64,000 nt of DNA. Source: Saprospiraceae bacterium. GTDB taxonomy: Bacteria; Bacteroidota; Bacteroidia; Chitinophagales; Saprospiraceae. The position numbers and the translations under genes are program-made. Positions within the stretch are counted from its first letter, which is position 1. Each line of letters starts with the position of its first letter. Where the stretch lies: the NCBI GenBank assembly GCA_013001595.1, contig JABDMH010000014.1:1-64000 (forward strand), in the 5' to 3' direction. The notes under the pieces were generated by a model. It was not told where the DNA came from. It did no database searches and was given only the letters and a program-made list of their open reading frames with translations. This document shows, piece after piece, positions 25,136-35,126 of this stretch.

Positions 25136-26761
25136 ATGTCAGAGACCATTAATCTTCTATCTGGTCTAATTCTCGGTATTCTCACCTTGGCCTCATGTGC
25201 AAGCGAAGAATCAGTACCACCCAATGTACTATTGATTATGGTGGATGATATGGGATATTCAGATCTGGGGTGCTACGGAGGTGAAATATTCACTCCCCAT
25301 TTAGATGCGTTGGCTGAAGGAGGATTGCGCTTCACTCAATTTAATAATACTGCTCGCTGCTGGGCTACGCGCGCGGCGCTCATCACAGGATATTATCCAC
25401 AACAGATTGGCAGAGATAACGCTCCCGGTATCAAAGGCGGAGCGGGCGGCAAACGACCTGACTGGGCCGACCTTGTGCCTAATCGATTAGTGGATGCAGG
25501 ATACCGCTCCTATCACTCCGGCAAATGGCATATTGATGGCATGCCCATTGAAAATGGCTTTGACCGATCCTACTATCTCGCAGATCAAGGTCGTTTCTTC
25601 AGCCCTAAGAAGCACTTTCTAAACGACCAACCGTTGGCACCAGTCAAAAGGGAATCCGGATTTTATGCAACGGTAGAAATAACCAACCATGCCATTGATC
25701 AACTCAGTGAGCATGTACAAGATCATCCAGAGAATCCCTTCTTTTCATACGTCGCCTATACCGCACCTCATTTCCCGCTGCATGCGTTGCAAGAAGACAT
25801 CGATGCAGTAGGTGACAGATATGCCGAGGGTTGGGATGTGCGTAGACGAAAACGATGGAAACGTATTCAAGAGCTGGGGATTGCCAAGGGAAAGTTATCA
25901 AAGATTGAGGACGAAATTGGTCCTCCCTACGATTTTCCCGAAGCACTAGAACTGCTGGGACCAGGTGAGGTAAATCGGCCAGTAACTTGGGAAACACTCA
26001 CACCTGAGCAGCAGAAATTTCAACAGACTAAAATGACGCTGCATGCCGCCATGATCGAACGAGTAGACATCGAAATAGGTCGAATTATTGCACTACTAAA
26101 AACTAGGGATGTTTTCGAAAACACTTTGATTGTTTTTCTGTCCGACAATGGGGCAAGCGCAGAAATCATGGTGCGCTCAGATGGTCACGACCCAGAGGCT
26201 ATACCCGGATCTGCATCGAGCTATCTATGCCTTGGACCAGGCTGGTCATCTATGTGCAATACACCCTTTAGACGTCATAAAACGTGGGTGCATGAAGGTG
26301 GAAGCTGCACTCCCCTAATTATGCATTGGCCGGAGGGTATCACAGCCCGTGGAGAGTTACGACACACCTATGGACATGTAATAGACATCGTACCGACCCT
26401 ACTTGAACTTGCCGGTTCGCCTGCTGACCAAAATATAAAGGAGGCGCTTCCCGGTAAATCACTTACGTCGATTTTTTCAAGCGATGCCAATTCGCACAGG
26501 CCCTTATGGTACTATCACGAAGGTAACCGTGCTGTTCGTCAGGGTAATTGGAAATTAGTAGCTGACAAGAATGGACCTTGGGAACTTTTTAACCTTGCTA
26601 AAGACCGCTCGGAAAGCATTGATTTATCTCAAAATGAGCCGTCTAAAGTATTGGATTTAGAAAAGAAATGGCAGGGTATGCTGGATGAAATGAGAACAGT
26701 AGCTCCTGAGTTGGAACAGGTTAAAAAGGCACCAGCAGTAACAACCAAGGAGCTGGAGTGA
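25136..26761 (+). CDS. Sulfatase (S1 family) lipoprotein, second of three
   Basis: About 541 residues from ATG 25136, chosen because it gives a compact lipoprotein signal (LLSGLILGILTLASCAS). Metal motif NVLLIMVDDMGYSDLGCYGGE; formylglycine motif Cys-Trp-Ala-Thr-Arg (TARCWATRAALITGYYP, Cys75), with Trp at +1 and Ala instead of Pro at +2, a variant typical of one S1 branch. Further landmarks: HSGKWH, YTAPHFPLHA, FLSDNGASAE and FRRHKTWVHEGG. It is cotranscribed with the upstream sulfatase. The different FGly context suggests a different linkage specificity within the same substrate. Confidence 0.93.
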   Translation: MSETINLLSGLILGILTLASCASEESVPPNVLLIMVDDMGYSDLGCYGGEIFTPHLDALAEGGLRFTQFNNTARCWATRAALITGYYPQQIGRDNAPGIKGGAGGKRPDWADLVPNRLVDAGYRSYHSGKWHIDGMPIENGFDRSYYLADQGRFFSPKKHFLNDQPLAPVKRESGFYATVEITNHAIDQLSEHVQDHPENPFFSYVAYTAPHFPLHALQEDIDAVGDRYAEGWDVRRRKRWKRIQELGIAKGKLSKIEDEIGPPYDFPEALELLGPGEVNRPVTWETLTPEQQKFQQTKMTLHAAMIERVDIEIGRIIALLKTRDVFENTLIVFLSDNGASAEIMVRSDGHDPEAIPGSASSYLCLGPGWSSMCNTPFRRHKTWVHEGGSCTPLIMHWPEGITARGELRHTYGHVIDIVPTLLELAGSPADQNIKEALPGKSLTSIFSSDANSHRPLWYYHEGNRAVRQGNWKLVADKNGPWELFNLAKDRSESIDLSQNEPSKVLDLEKKWQGMLDEMRTVAPELEQVKKAPAVTTKELE

Positions 26762-26834
26762 CCAACTTTAACTTCAGCATTGAACCTTATCTGAGTTGGT
26801 TTTGTCTCCAGATTAACAGAAGCCTTAAGCGTCT

Positions 26835-27342
26835 ATGAAACAGTTTCCATTACTAATGCTTGCACTTTTATACGCTGGGCAAATAGGTGCACAATTCAAT
26901 CTAAACCTGGAAGCTGGAGCATCCTTTAATAGTAAAAATTCTGTGAGGTATCCAAATGCTGAATCGAGTATGGGTGATCAAGTCGACATACCCAAACAAT
27001 TTGGAACGGGTAGCACACTCTTTTACAGAATAAGAGCTTCCTATACTATTAATAATAATAATAGACATACGATATCTGCTTTATACGCTCCACTCCTATT
27101 TGAGACAGAAGGTACCTTTGCTGAGGCTATACATTTGGAGAAGCACTCTTCACTCCCGACGACTTAACCACCGTCGCCTCCAAATTTAATTCTTACCAAC
27201 TGACCTACCGCTATCGTCTCATTGAATCAAGGACTGTAATTTTGGTCTGGGAGTCACTGCAAAAATACGGGATGCACGTATAGCATTTCGTACCAACACA
27301 AGGAGTGAATATACCTATTCCAGCTACCTGTTGTATATGTAA
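26835..27342 (+). pseudogene. Frameshifted outer-membrane beta-barrel-like protein
   Basis: ATG 26835 opens a signal peptide (LLMLALLYAGQIGAQ) and beta-rich sequence (FNLNLEAGASFNSKN, FYRIRASYTINNNNRHTISALY) up to about GTFAEAIH. The signal then moves to a second frame (FTPDDLTTVASKFNSYQLTY, then RYRLI) and at about 27240 to a third (NFGLGVTAKIRDARIAFRTN), stopping at TAA 27340-27342. Alternating residues and the conserved-looking YQLTYRY and GVTAKIRDA segments suggest one small outer-membrane barrel with two frameshifts and a lost C-terminus. The 180 bases after it, up to the NTF2-like gene, hold nothing I can read. Confidence 0.6.
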
Positions 27343-27523
27343 TCCATTGATATTGTGACGATTGCGTAGAACATGCCGTTTGCAAAAATTTATGGCTTGG
27401 TGCAATGTATTTATTACTACTTTGCAGCGATTTCCATGAAAGTGAAGTTTCTGAGGACCGAAAGAGAAAGGCCTTTGCTTCAAGAGACATGGACCATCGA
27501 ACAATAACAAACAATACAAAATC

Positions 27524-28468
27524 ATGAAAAATTCTATTCTAGCACTCACATTCTTTACTCTCGGAGTTGGTACGCTATTCTCCCAAATGACAGAAAATGG
27601 CACGGTATACATCGATCATCCAGCGATTGAAGTCGTCAAATCCTTCACTGAAGCCACAGTAAGCGGAGATTCAAGCAAAATAGCTGCAGCTTTGACGGAT
27701 GATTTTCAAGGATACAATGGTGTTTCGACCAATATGGATATCAGGGGACGCAGTAAATCATCATTCATAAATAGCTCCTTGCAATGGTCAAGACAACTTG
27801 ATTATTATTCAATATCTGCTTTCCCCGGGACATATCCAGATGCCATAAAGTACAGTAAGGATAACGATGAAGAAGAGGTGTGGGTACAAACTTGGGACGT
27901 AATAAAGGGTGTGCATAAAAAAACTGGTGTGAAGATGAACTCTTCAATGCATCGTTTATTCAAACTCACCAAAGACAATAAAATTAAGACGATCATAAAC
28001 TACTTTAATCGAAGTTTATTTGATGAAGTGGGAGCGAGTTTTTCTGATCGCACCAATGGTACCATTTACAATCACCATGATAACATTAATACCGTTCGTA
28101 AAATGGTATATGCATTTGAAAACTTAGACATAGACAATGCCCATGCAAGCTATCATGAGGATGCCAGACTTTTTGACATCAATGAGTCATTGGATTCTAC
28201 ATTTACCTTGGAGGAGATAAAAAGCAGGCGTCAAGATTTTCTAGATAATTTTGAGATTAAGGCGATTGAGCTCATCGGCTATCCCGACTATTTGGAATAT
28301 GAAATGGGTAACGGTCGCTCAGTGCTATCCTGGTGGAATTTTCATTTGGTAAGAAAATCAGACAAGAAGGAGATCACACTTGCCATGCACATGAATGACG
28401 ATTTTGATGAAGACGGAAAAATCATCAGTGAAATCATCTATTACAATGCTGCATTATTGTCAGAGTAG
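27524..28468 (+). CDS. Secreted protein with two NTF2/SnoaL-like domains
   Basis: 314 residues. Signal peptide SILALTFFTLGVGTLFSQ. Two successive cone-shaped alpha+beta domains of the NTF2/SnoaL type: the first about 28-165 (AIEVVKSFTEATVSGDSSKI..LTDDFQGYNG) and the second about 185-310 (NTVRKMVYAFENLDIDNAHA..YHEDARLFDINE), each starting with a helix and an Asp-Asp or Asp-Ala pocket motif. Such proteins bind or transform small ligands, and many have no known reaction. The gene is isolated and followed by a clear terminator. Confidence 0.75.
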   Translation: MKNSILALTFFTLGVGTLFSQMTENGTVYIDHPAIEVVKSFTEATVSGDSSKIAAALTDDFQGYNGVSTNMDIRGRSKSSFINSSLQWSRQLDYYSISAFPGTYPDAIKYSKDNDEEEVWVQTWDVIKGVHKKTGVKMNSSMHRLFKLTKDNKIKTIINYFNRSLFDEVGASFSDRTNGTIYNHHDNINTVRKMVYAFENLDIDNAHASYHEDARLFDINESLDSTFTLEEIKSRRQDFLDNFEIKAIELIGYPDYLEYEMGNGRSVLSWWNFHLVRKSDKKEITLAMHMNDDFDEDGKIISEIIYYNAALLSE

Positions 28469-28521
28469 CAAGATGTGTATGATCTGATAATCAACTGATT
28501 ATATTTTATACTTCTATGGAC

Positions 28522-28548
28522 GGGGTGTGCTGAAAAATAGCACACCCT
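28522..28548 (+). terminator. Hairpin terminator after the NTF2-like gene
   Basis: GGGGTGTGCT (28522-28531) and AGCACACCCT (28539-28548) form a 10-bp stem (one G-U) with a 7-base A-rich loop, 53 bases after the stop codon. The downstream T-tract is poor (GTAACATTT), so efficiency is uncertain. Confidence 0.6.
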
Positions 28549-28848
28549 GTAACATTTAGCATCACATTTTTATAGAAGTTACTATTCTGGAATACCTGTA
28601 TCACTTATTGGTAATCCACACAACCCTAATCTTGCAGACTAGAATCTAAGGCCTGCCTATATATATGAGCATAAACTGCGAAGGTCAAAGGTGACCAGAA
28701 AATCAAATCAGGGGTTCCTGTCATCTGGGTACTATTTGAGATAAATTGATTAATTCATGGCTTAAAATTCTGTACCATCCAGTCATGCGATTAGATAGCT
28801 CACTTCTTGGTCTTTTAAAGCCTTGCGAAGCTGGATATCGGAGCCTAC

Positions 28849-29007
28849 ATGGTCAAAAGGATGCAAATAAGTGAGAATTTGCTTAACTTAAAGGTAGCAG
28901 TGGTAGAGACCTATCACTACTACCAAATGGCCGAGGGTTTAGAAGTAAGGTGCCCATTGCAGAATCGAATTCTAAAGGTTGCTAGTCTGACCTGTCATAT
29001 CCTTTAG
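28849..29007 (+). pseudogene. Possible asparagine-synthetase remnant
   Basis: A short frame (ATG 28849, stop 29005-29007) contains QMAEGLEVRCPLQNRILKVA, resembling the MSMAxSLExRVPFLDxRLVEFA segment of the asparagine synthase domain. Nothing else of the enzyme is recognisable, and the ATP-site motifs are missing. The rest of the 640-base gap between 28469 and 29109 shows no gene. The match is short, so this is a hint only. Confidence 0.25.
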
Positions 29008-29065
29008 AAGGCTAATGGTGTTCTCGCCCTGGCTCAGGAGGTAATTTACGCCCCAACGAGTTTCT

Positions 29066-29098
29066 TTTGACACGAAGAAAAGCATCATATTACCTTTA
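29066..29098 (+). promoter_or_regulatory. Promoter candidate for the acyl-CoA synthetase gene
   Basis: TTTG at 29066-29069 and TACCTTTA at 29091-29098 (one mismatch to TAnnTTTG) are separated by 21 bases, within the Bacteroidota range. The start codon is at 29110, so the 5' leader would be only a few bases. Confidence 0.33.
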
Positions 29099-29109
29099 AT
29101 ACAGCTGAT

Positions 29110-31836
29110 ATGCCTCGGAAATTAGACAAGATATTTCGACCAAAGACGATTGCAGTCATTGGTGCTTCAAACAAGCCTGAGACCATTGGATATGCTTTGA
29201 TGAACAACCTGATTGGTAAAAGGTATGAAGGAATTGTTTTTCCTGTCAACTTACGAGAGACGAGCATTCAGGGTGTTAAGTGTTTCAAGAATGTAGGTGA
29301 CATCAGCGATGTAGTTGATTTGGCGATCATTGCTACTCCAGCAGCTAGTGTGCCGGATATTGTCCTTGAATGTGGAAAAGCTGGAGTTGGAGGGGTCATG
29401 ATCATTTCCTCAGGTTTTAAGGAGAGTGGCAAGGAAGGGGCGCAACTGAGTAAGATAATCTCGAAAACTGCGCAAAAGTATGGGATGCGAATTGTTGGTC
29501 CCAATTGCCTGGGATTTATTAATCCTGCACTCAAACTAAATGCCAGCTTTGCTGGTCGAATGCCTAAGCCGGGGAAAATTGCTTTTATATCTCAGAGTGG
29601 AGCCTTATGCACCGCCATTCTAGAATGGGCAAAAAGCCAAAATGTCGGATTCAGTCATTTTGTATCCATTGGAGACATGATCGATGTGGGATTTCACGAT
29701 TTGATCGACTATTTTGGACGTTCCTCCCATACTTCTAGCATTCTGATCTATATGGAGTCCTTGAGTGACGCCAGAAAATTCATGAGTGCGGCACGAGCAT
29801 TCGCTCGAACAAAGCCAATTATCATCCTTAAGGCAGGTCGCAGCAGAGAAGGTGCCAAAGCGACCTTATCACATACAGGCTCCTTGGCCGGAAACGATGC
29901 AGTCTTTGAAGCAGCGTTAAAACGAGCTGGTGTAATTCGTGTGGAGACCATATCTCAGTTGTTTAACTGTGCACAAGGTTTAGCACTCCAGCCCAGACCA
30001 AGGGGCAATCGCCTTGCCATTATTACCAACGCAGGAGGTCCTGGAATTTTGGCGACGGATCATCTAATCCACCAGGGGGGTGAATTGGCTGTCTTCTCCC
30101 AGGAAACGATCGACAAGTTAGAGAAGGTGCTTCCATCCTCTTCTAACTACAGTAATCCGGTCGATCTGATGGGAGATGCCAATGCCAAACAGTACGGTAA
30201 GGCACTTAAGATATGCTTAGCTGATCCTAATAGCGATGGAATTCTAGTTATCCTCACCCCACAGGCCCTCATACATCCTAAAGAGGTTGAAAGAGAGTTG
30301 GCTAAGGTGACACATGGTACAACTAAGACGATCTTGGCTTCCTGGATGGGAGATGACCAAAATTGGTCTGGTAAGTACTTGATGAAAAAGGGGAAAGTTC
30401 CGGTCTATCACTTTCCCGAAAGCGCGGTTGATGTGTTTGTGAAAATGTACAGCTACACACGCAATATAGAATTGCTCTACGAGACACCATCAAATATTCC
30501 TAAGGAATTTACACCCAATACAGAGGCAGCTCACGAGTTACTCGATCAATCACTGGCTGCTGGCCGCAGTCAACTGACAGAAATAGAAGCTAAACAATTG
30601 CTAACCTACTACGACATGCCGATAACTGAGTCGAAACTCGCCTCTACGGAAGATGAAGCGGTAGCCTTAGCTCTTGAGTTAGGCTTCCCTGTAGTACTCA
30701 AAATACTCTCTCCAGATATTGGGCTGAAAACGGATATCAGTGGAGTAAGTCTAAATAGAAAGTCAGAAGCGGAAGTGCGAACAGCGTATGGTCAGATTCT
30801 CGATTCCGTAGCCGAGGCCAGGCCAAAAGCTAAGATCTTGGGGGTGACTGTGGAAAGAATGATTTTTAAGCACCATGAACTACTAATAGGAGCCAAAAAA
30901 GATCTCATCTTTGGTCCGGTCATCGTTTTCGGTATGGGTGGAGTAGCAGTCGAAATATTTAAAGATCTAACCTTAGAGTTGCCACCCCTCAATATGGCCT
31001 TGGCCGAAAAAATCATAAAAAGCACAAAAATATTTGGACTGCTGGAAGGATACAGAGGTATGCCTAAATCAGATATTAGAGCGATACAATTTGCCCTGTA
31101 TAAATTTGCCTTTCTAGTCATTGAGTGTCCACAGATTAGGGAGATTGACATTAATCCCTTCGTGGTCGATGGAGGAGGTGGAATTGTTCTCGATGCTTAC
31201 GTAATCCTAGATCGCAGCTACCACAAAAAAGAAATCAGGCCTTATAGTCACTTGGTTATTTCGCCATACCCAAAACAATATGAAACCATTTTCACCTTAC
31301 GAGACGGTCAAAAGACCAAACTCCGACCCATTCGGCCCGAAGATGAACCGCTTGAAGAAGAAATGCTGCTAAGCCTCTCCAAACAGTCTCAGTATTTTCG
31401 ATTCTTTGGCTTTAAGCCCAATATTTCGAAAGAACTGTTGAAAAGGTCTACCCAAATAGACTATGACCGTGAGATCGCCATTATCGCAGAAATCGAAGTG
31501 AAAAAGCAGATGAAAATGGCAGGTGAGGTGCGACTACTAGCAGAAGCCAATAATCGAGAGGCTGAATTTGCCATCGTGGTGGCTGATCCCTGGCAGGGAC
31601 AAGGACTAGGAAACAAACTGACAGATTATGTCATCAACATCGCTCGCCAGAGAAATATTCAAATAATCTACGCAAATGTACTCGCCGCCAATAAGGTTAT
31701 GGTTCATATGTTTCGAAAAAGAGGGTTTACCTTAGAAACCTTTGATTTGATGTCTTACTATGCACGACTAGATCTCAATAATGCCAAACCTCGTCCTCGT
31801 CGTAGATCAAAACGCAAAATATCTACCAGTCAATAG
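29110..31836 (+). CDS. ADP-forming acyl-CoA synthetase fused to a GNAT domain (PatZ/Pka-like architecture)
   Basis: 908 residues. Order: CoA-binding Rossmann domain (about 10-140, TIAVIGASNKPETIGYALM), succinyl-CoA-ligase-like domain (about 150-300, KIAFISQSGALCTAILEWA), third flavodoxin-like domain (about 310-460), ATP-grasp (about 490-700, VVLKILSPDIGLKTDISGV, IREIDINPFVV) and a C-terminal GNAT acetyltransferase (about 740-890, WQGQGLGNKLTDYVI). Enterobacterial PatZ has this layout but its synthetase half is inactive. Here the phosphorylated His of active ADP-forming enzymes is kept (His255 in SHTGSLAG). It may therefore make ATP from acyl-CoA and also acetylate proteins. The C-terminal tail is Arg/Lys rich. 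Confidence 0.9.
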   Translation: MPRKLDKIFRPKTIAVIGASNKPETIGYALMNNLIGKRYEGIVFPVNLRETSIQGVKCFKNVGDISDVVDLAIIATPAASVPDIVLECGKAGVGGVMIISSGFKESGKEGAQLSKIISKTAQKYGMRIVGPNCLGFINPALKLNASFAGRMPKPGKIAFISQSGALCTAILEWAKSQNVGFSHFVSIGDMIDVGFHDLIDYFGRSSHTSSILIYMESLSDARKFMSAARAFARTKPIIILKAGRSREGAKATLSHTGSLAGNDAVFEAALKRAGVIRVETISQLFNCAQGLALQPRPRGNRLAIITNAGGPGILATDHLIHQGGELAVFSQETIDKLEKVLPSSSNYSNPVDLMGDANAKQYGKALKICLADPNSDGILVILTPQALIHPKEVERELAKVTHGTTKTILASWMGDDQNWSGKYLMKKGKVPVYHFPESAVDVFVKMYSYTRNIELLYETPSNIPKEFTPNTEAAHELLDQSLAAGRSQLTEIEAKQLLTYYDMPITESKLASTEDEAVALALELGFPVVLKILSPDIGLKTDISGVSLNRKSEAEVRTAYGQILDSVAEARPKAKILGVTVERMIFKHHELLIGAKKDLIFGPVIVFGMGGVAVEIFKDLTLELPPLNMALAEKIIKSTKIFGLLEGYRGMPKSDIRAIQFALYKFAFLVIECPQIREIDINPFVVDGGGGIVLDAYVILDRSYHKKEIRPYSHLVISPYPKQYETIFTLRDGQKTKLRPIRPEDEPLEEEMLLSLSKQSQYFRFFGFKPNISKELLKRSTQIDYDREIAIIAEIEVKKQMKMAGEVRLLAEANNREAEFAIVVADPWQGQGLGNKLTDYVINIARQRNIQIIYANVLAANKVMVHMFRKRGFTLETFDLMSYYARLDLNNAKPRPRRRSKRKISTSQ

Positions 31837-32255
31837 CACTAAATTGTTGGCACCGACATACCACATTCCTTCAATAACTGCGGACAATAATTCTAGATGA
31901 TTTAAATACCGATTAGGAAGACAATTTCATCAATAGGATCTTGAGCTATTTTGCCAGCACAGGCCAAGTTGATCTAGATTTTCTAAAAAACTCGAACTCT
32001 TTTTAATGGTTGGACAGAGACCGTGATATTTGTCATGTGCTGCAGACCGTTCAGCCATTTCTGAAAAGGGGTATTTGCACGATCGTAATAGAGGAAAATT
32101 AATGACCAAGCTCTAAAAGAGCATAAAAATAAGTCGAGCATGCTGCGATCAACTGCCTTACGATCAGATGATACAAGAGTGTCAGAACTACGGTCGAAGG
32201 AACAGTATAAATATCTTATCTTTCTCTGATAAGAATCCTTTAGAAACATCGATTA
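31837..32255. other. Intergenic, nothing recognised
   Basis: 419 bases. The only ORF is an antisense frame without homology features. No terminator hairpin with T-tract and no promoter box of the expected form were found. Confidence 0.3.
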
Positions 32256-33011
32256 ATGGAACAACCAAAAAAGATAGCCATCGTTACCGGTGCGGGCAGC
32301 GGAATCGGACGTGTGGTCAGTCTTAAATTATTAAGTAATGGATATGCAGTTGTTCTTGTTGGACGTCGAAAAACGGAACTTCAAGAAGTTGCTAACCGTG
32401 CAAAAACATCCGACTATGCTTGGGTGCAAACTTGCGATGTGACTGATCCGGTGGATGTCAAAAAGCTTTTTGAAAAGACTCAGTCAAAATTTGGCAGGCT
32501 CGATCTACTATTCAATAACGCTGGCACCAACATACCTGCCATACCCATGGAGGAAGTTAGCGTCGAGCAATGGAGAATGGTCCTGGACACCAATCTCACT
32601 GGAGCTTTCTATTGTACCCAAGAGGCATTCAAGATAATGAAGCATCAAAATCCCATGGGGGGAAGAATCATCAACAATGGGTCTATATCGGCACATACAC
32701 CTCGGCCTTTTTCTGCACCATATACAGCTAGCAAGCATGCCTTGACTGGATTGACCAAGTCTACTGCCCTCGATGGAAGGGCATTCAATATCGCTTGCGG
32801 ACAGATTAATATCGGCAATGCGCTGACAGATTTATCAAAAAAAATGCTAGTTGGAGTCCCACAACCAGATGGCAGCAATAAAATTGAAAAAACTTTTGAT
32901 GTTGCTTATGTTGCAGATGCCATTCTAATGATGGCAGATCTCCCCCTGTACGCCAACGTGCCCTTTATCACGATTATGGCTAGTGAAATGCCCTTCATGG
33001 GTAGGGGCTAA
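32256..33011 (+). CDS. Short-chain dehydrogenase/reductase
   Basis: 251 residues, classical SDR. Cofactor motif TGAGSGIG at the N-terminus, with Arg-Arg in VGRRKTEL after the second strand suggesting NADP(H). Structural NNAG, catalytic Ser in NNGSISA, and Tyr-x-x-x-Lys in YTASKHA. Cytoplasmic, no signal peptide. It sits 41 bases ahead of an exported sulfatase on the same strand, so the two may be coexpressed, with this enzyme acting on the released sugar or alcohol. The substrate cannot be read from sequence. Confidence 0.92.
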   Translation: MEQPKKIAIVTGAGSGIGRVVSLKLLSNGYAVVLVGRRKTELQEVANRAKTSDYAWVQTCDVTDPVDVKKLFEKTQSKFGRLDLLFNNAGTNIPAIPMEEVSVEQWRMVLDTNLTGAFYCTQEAFKIMKHQNPMGGRIINNGSISAHTPRPFSAPYTASKHALTGLTKSTALDGRAFNIACGQINIGNALTDLSKKMLVGVPQPDGSNKIEKTFDVAYVADAILMMADLPLYANVPFITIMASEMPFMGRG

Positions 33012-33052
33012 AATTGACATTCCATTACTTTCAAGTTCTCAAGACCACCAAT

Positions 33053-34840
33053 ATGCAAGCGCCATTCAAATACATGTTCTCAAGATCAACCCTGATCACC
33101 ATCATAATCTGTCACATTCTGCTTCAAGTATGTGTATGTGGTTTAAGTCAAACGATAGATCATCCCAATGTTATTCTGATCATGACAGATGATCAAGGAT
33201 ATGGGGACCTTGGTGTTACGGGCAATCCACATGTGCAGACGCCTGTTATCGACCAATTGGCTAGAGAAAGTGTTCGTTTCAATAATTTTTATGTATCACC
33301 GGTATGTGCACCAACTCGATCAAGTCTTATGACTGGTAGATATTCACTCAGGACGGGTATCAGGGATACATACAACGGTGGCGCCATCATGGCTTCAAGC
33401 GAAGTCACCATTGCCGAAATGCTGAAACAGGCAAATTATAATACGGGAGTTTTTGGCAAGTGGCACTTAGGCGATAATTATCCCAGTAGGCCCACTGATC
33501 AAGGATTTGATGAATCCGTCATTCATCTTGCAGGGGGAATGGGGCAGGTTGGTGATTTCACCACTTACTTTCAGCGAGACAGCAGCTACTTTGATCCAGT
33601 TTTATGGCACAATAACCAGCAGCAGTCATACAAAGGGTATTGCTCAGATATATTCACCGATGAAGCCATTAATTTCATTAAAATAAATGCTACTTCACCT
33701 TTTTTCTGCTATCTCGCATTCAATGCACCGCACACCCCACTTCAAGTCCCAGACGAGTACTATGACTTGTACAAAGACATAGATCCTGCTTCAGGTTTCG
33801 ATGGTGACGACCGCCCCTTTGCAGGAATGACTGAAAAAGATAAGGAAGATGCGCGAAAAGTCTATGCGATGGTCACTAATATAGATCAGAACTTGGGCAA
33901 ATTGATGCAAGCATTGGATGAACTCCAAATCACAAAAGAAACGATCGTCATTTTCATGACTGATAATGGTCCACAACAAACTCGATATGTAGCTGGTATG
34001 CGGGGACGAAAAGGTAACGTCTATCAAGGTGGTATCCGAGTTCCTTTTTATTTAAAATATCCTGCTGCATTCAACGAATTGCAAGATATTCAGACCACTG
34101 CAGCCCATATTGATATACTACCTACGATCGCTGAGTTGTGTAATGTGGAGGTACCCAATCAACGCCAAATTGATGGTGAAAGTCTTGTGCCCCTAATGCA
34201 GGGCAAACGTGTGAAATGGGAGGAGCGGGCCATATTTTTTTACTGGTCCAGGCGTTATCCAGAACGCTACAACAATATGAGTCTGCATAAAGGTCAATTT
34301 AAATTGGTAGCTAAAACTGACTACGACGCACCTATTGAAGAATTCGAACTTTTTGACCTCAAAGCCGATCCATACGAGCAGCATAATATTGTAGCCACAC
34401 GCAGGGAGATTGCCAAAGATCTAAAGCACATCATGGATAGCACCTATGCTGAACTCATCACCTCTGAAAATCTCCTTCGTCAACCTCGCATCACTATTGG
34501 GAGGCCCCAAGAGAATCCTGTCATTTTAAATAGGAATGATGCTGGTGGGCAACGGGCCATCTGGGCCCAGGAGGAAATATACGGTAAGTGGAATGTGAAC
34601 ATAGAGAAAGGTCACTACGACATCAGATTCAAATTTATCGAACCCGTAATTGGTGGTGGGAGAATGTACCTGGAAGCAAACACGCTGGTTGTACAAAAGG
34701 AAAATAGGAAGGATACCGGCGACATCATTGAAATGCACAACGTATTTCTACCAGCCATGGATTGCGACATCATACCATTTTATGCGGTGGATAGAAAAAA
34801 CATTTTTCCATTTTGGATGGAAATGAAGAAAGTAAACTGA
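33053..34840 (+). CDS. Arylsulfatase (S1 family), exported, third of three
   Basis: About 595 residues from ATG 33053 (earlier in-frame TTG at 33014 is possible). Signal segment STLITIIICHILLQVCVCGLSQ. Metal motif NVILIMTDDQGYGDLG, formylglycine motif Cys-Ala-Pro-Thr-Arg (SPVCAPTRSSLMTGRYS, Cys85), KWHLGD, FNAPHTPLQ, FMTDNGPQ and GMRGRKGNVYQGGIRVP: a complete active site. A ~120-residue C-terminal extension after the sulfatase fold (ITIGRPQENPVILNR..GKWNVNIEKGHYDIRFKF) resembles a beta-sandwich, possibly glycan binding. It lies just after the SDR gene. Confidence 0.93.
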   Translation: MQAPFKYMFSRSTLITIIICHILLQVCVCGLSQTIDHPNVILIMTDDQGYGDLGVTGNPHVQTPVIDQLARESVRFNNFYVSPVCAPTRSSLMTGRYSLRTGIRDTYNGGAIMASSEVTIAEMLKQANYNTGVFGKWHLGDNYPSRPTDQGFDESVIHLAGGMGQVGDFTTYFQRDSSYFDPVLWHNNQQQSYKGYCSDIFTDEAINFIKINATSPFFCYLAFNAPHTPLQVPDEYYDLYKDIDPASGFDGDDRPFAGMTEKDKEDARKVYAMVTNIDQNLGKLMQALDELQITKETIVIFMTDNGPQQTRYVAGMRGRKGNVYQGGIRVPFYLKYPAAFNELQDIQTTAAHIDILPTIAELCNVEVPNQRQIDGESLVPLMQGKRVKWEERAIFFYWSRRYPERYNNMSLHKGQFKLVAKTDYDAPIEEFELFDLKADPYEQHNIVATRREIAKDLKHIMDSTYAELITSENLLRQPRITIGRPQENPVILNRNDAGGQRAIWAQEEIYGKWNVNIEKGHYDIRFKFIEPVIGGGRMYLEANTLVVQKENRKDTGDIIEMHNVFLPAMDCDIIPFYAVDRKNIFPFWMEMKKVN

Positions 34841-34898
34841 GACACTTAGATGGATGGTAGCTCAGTCCACTATTACCGAAAATCATTGATTGAATCCT

Positions 34899-35090
34899 AT
34901 GAAGGAACCTTCAACCTTATCGATAATTAGAATTGCTGGGACAATTGGGCGAGCAAATCCTAGAAAAAATCTGGAGACCTTAGAAAAAAATGAAGTCCTT
35001 TTTCACTATCTTGATCACGCTACCACAGCTGAAAACAAAGAAAAAGAGCATATTTTACAATTCATTCTTTGCATTGATGCAATAGAATAA
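34899..35090 (+). CDS. Small ORF of unknown function
   Basis: 63 codons from ATG 34899, ending TAA. It is charged and has no signal peptide (NPRKNLETLEKNEV, TTAENKEKEHILQF). It has no recognised family and no promoter box. It lies between the sulfatase and the small membrane protein on the same strand. It could be a chance ORF. Confidence 0.2.
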   Translation: MKEPSTLSIIRIAGTIGRANPRKNLETLEKNEVLFHYLDHATTAENKEKEHILQFILCIDAIE

Positions 35091-35126
35091 TCATAAACTC
35101 CATTACTAATAAGGGAAAAACACAAG

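Noticed and set aside
34850-34875. tRNA-like GGTAGCTCAGT stretch
   Set aside because: Only the D-arm-like words are present; no acceptor stem, anticodon arm or T-loop (TTCGA) follows at tRNA spacing.
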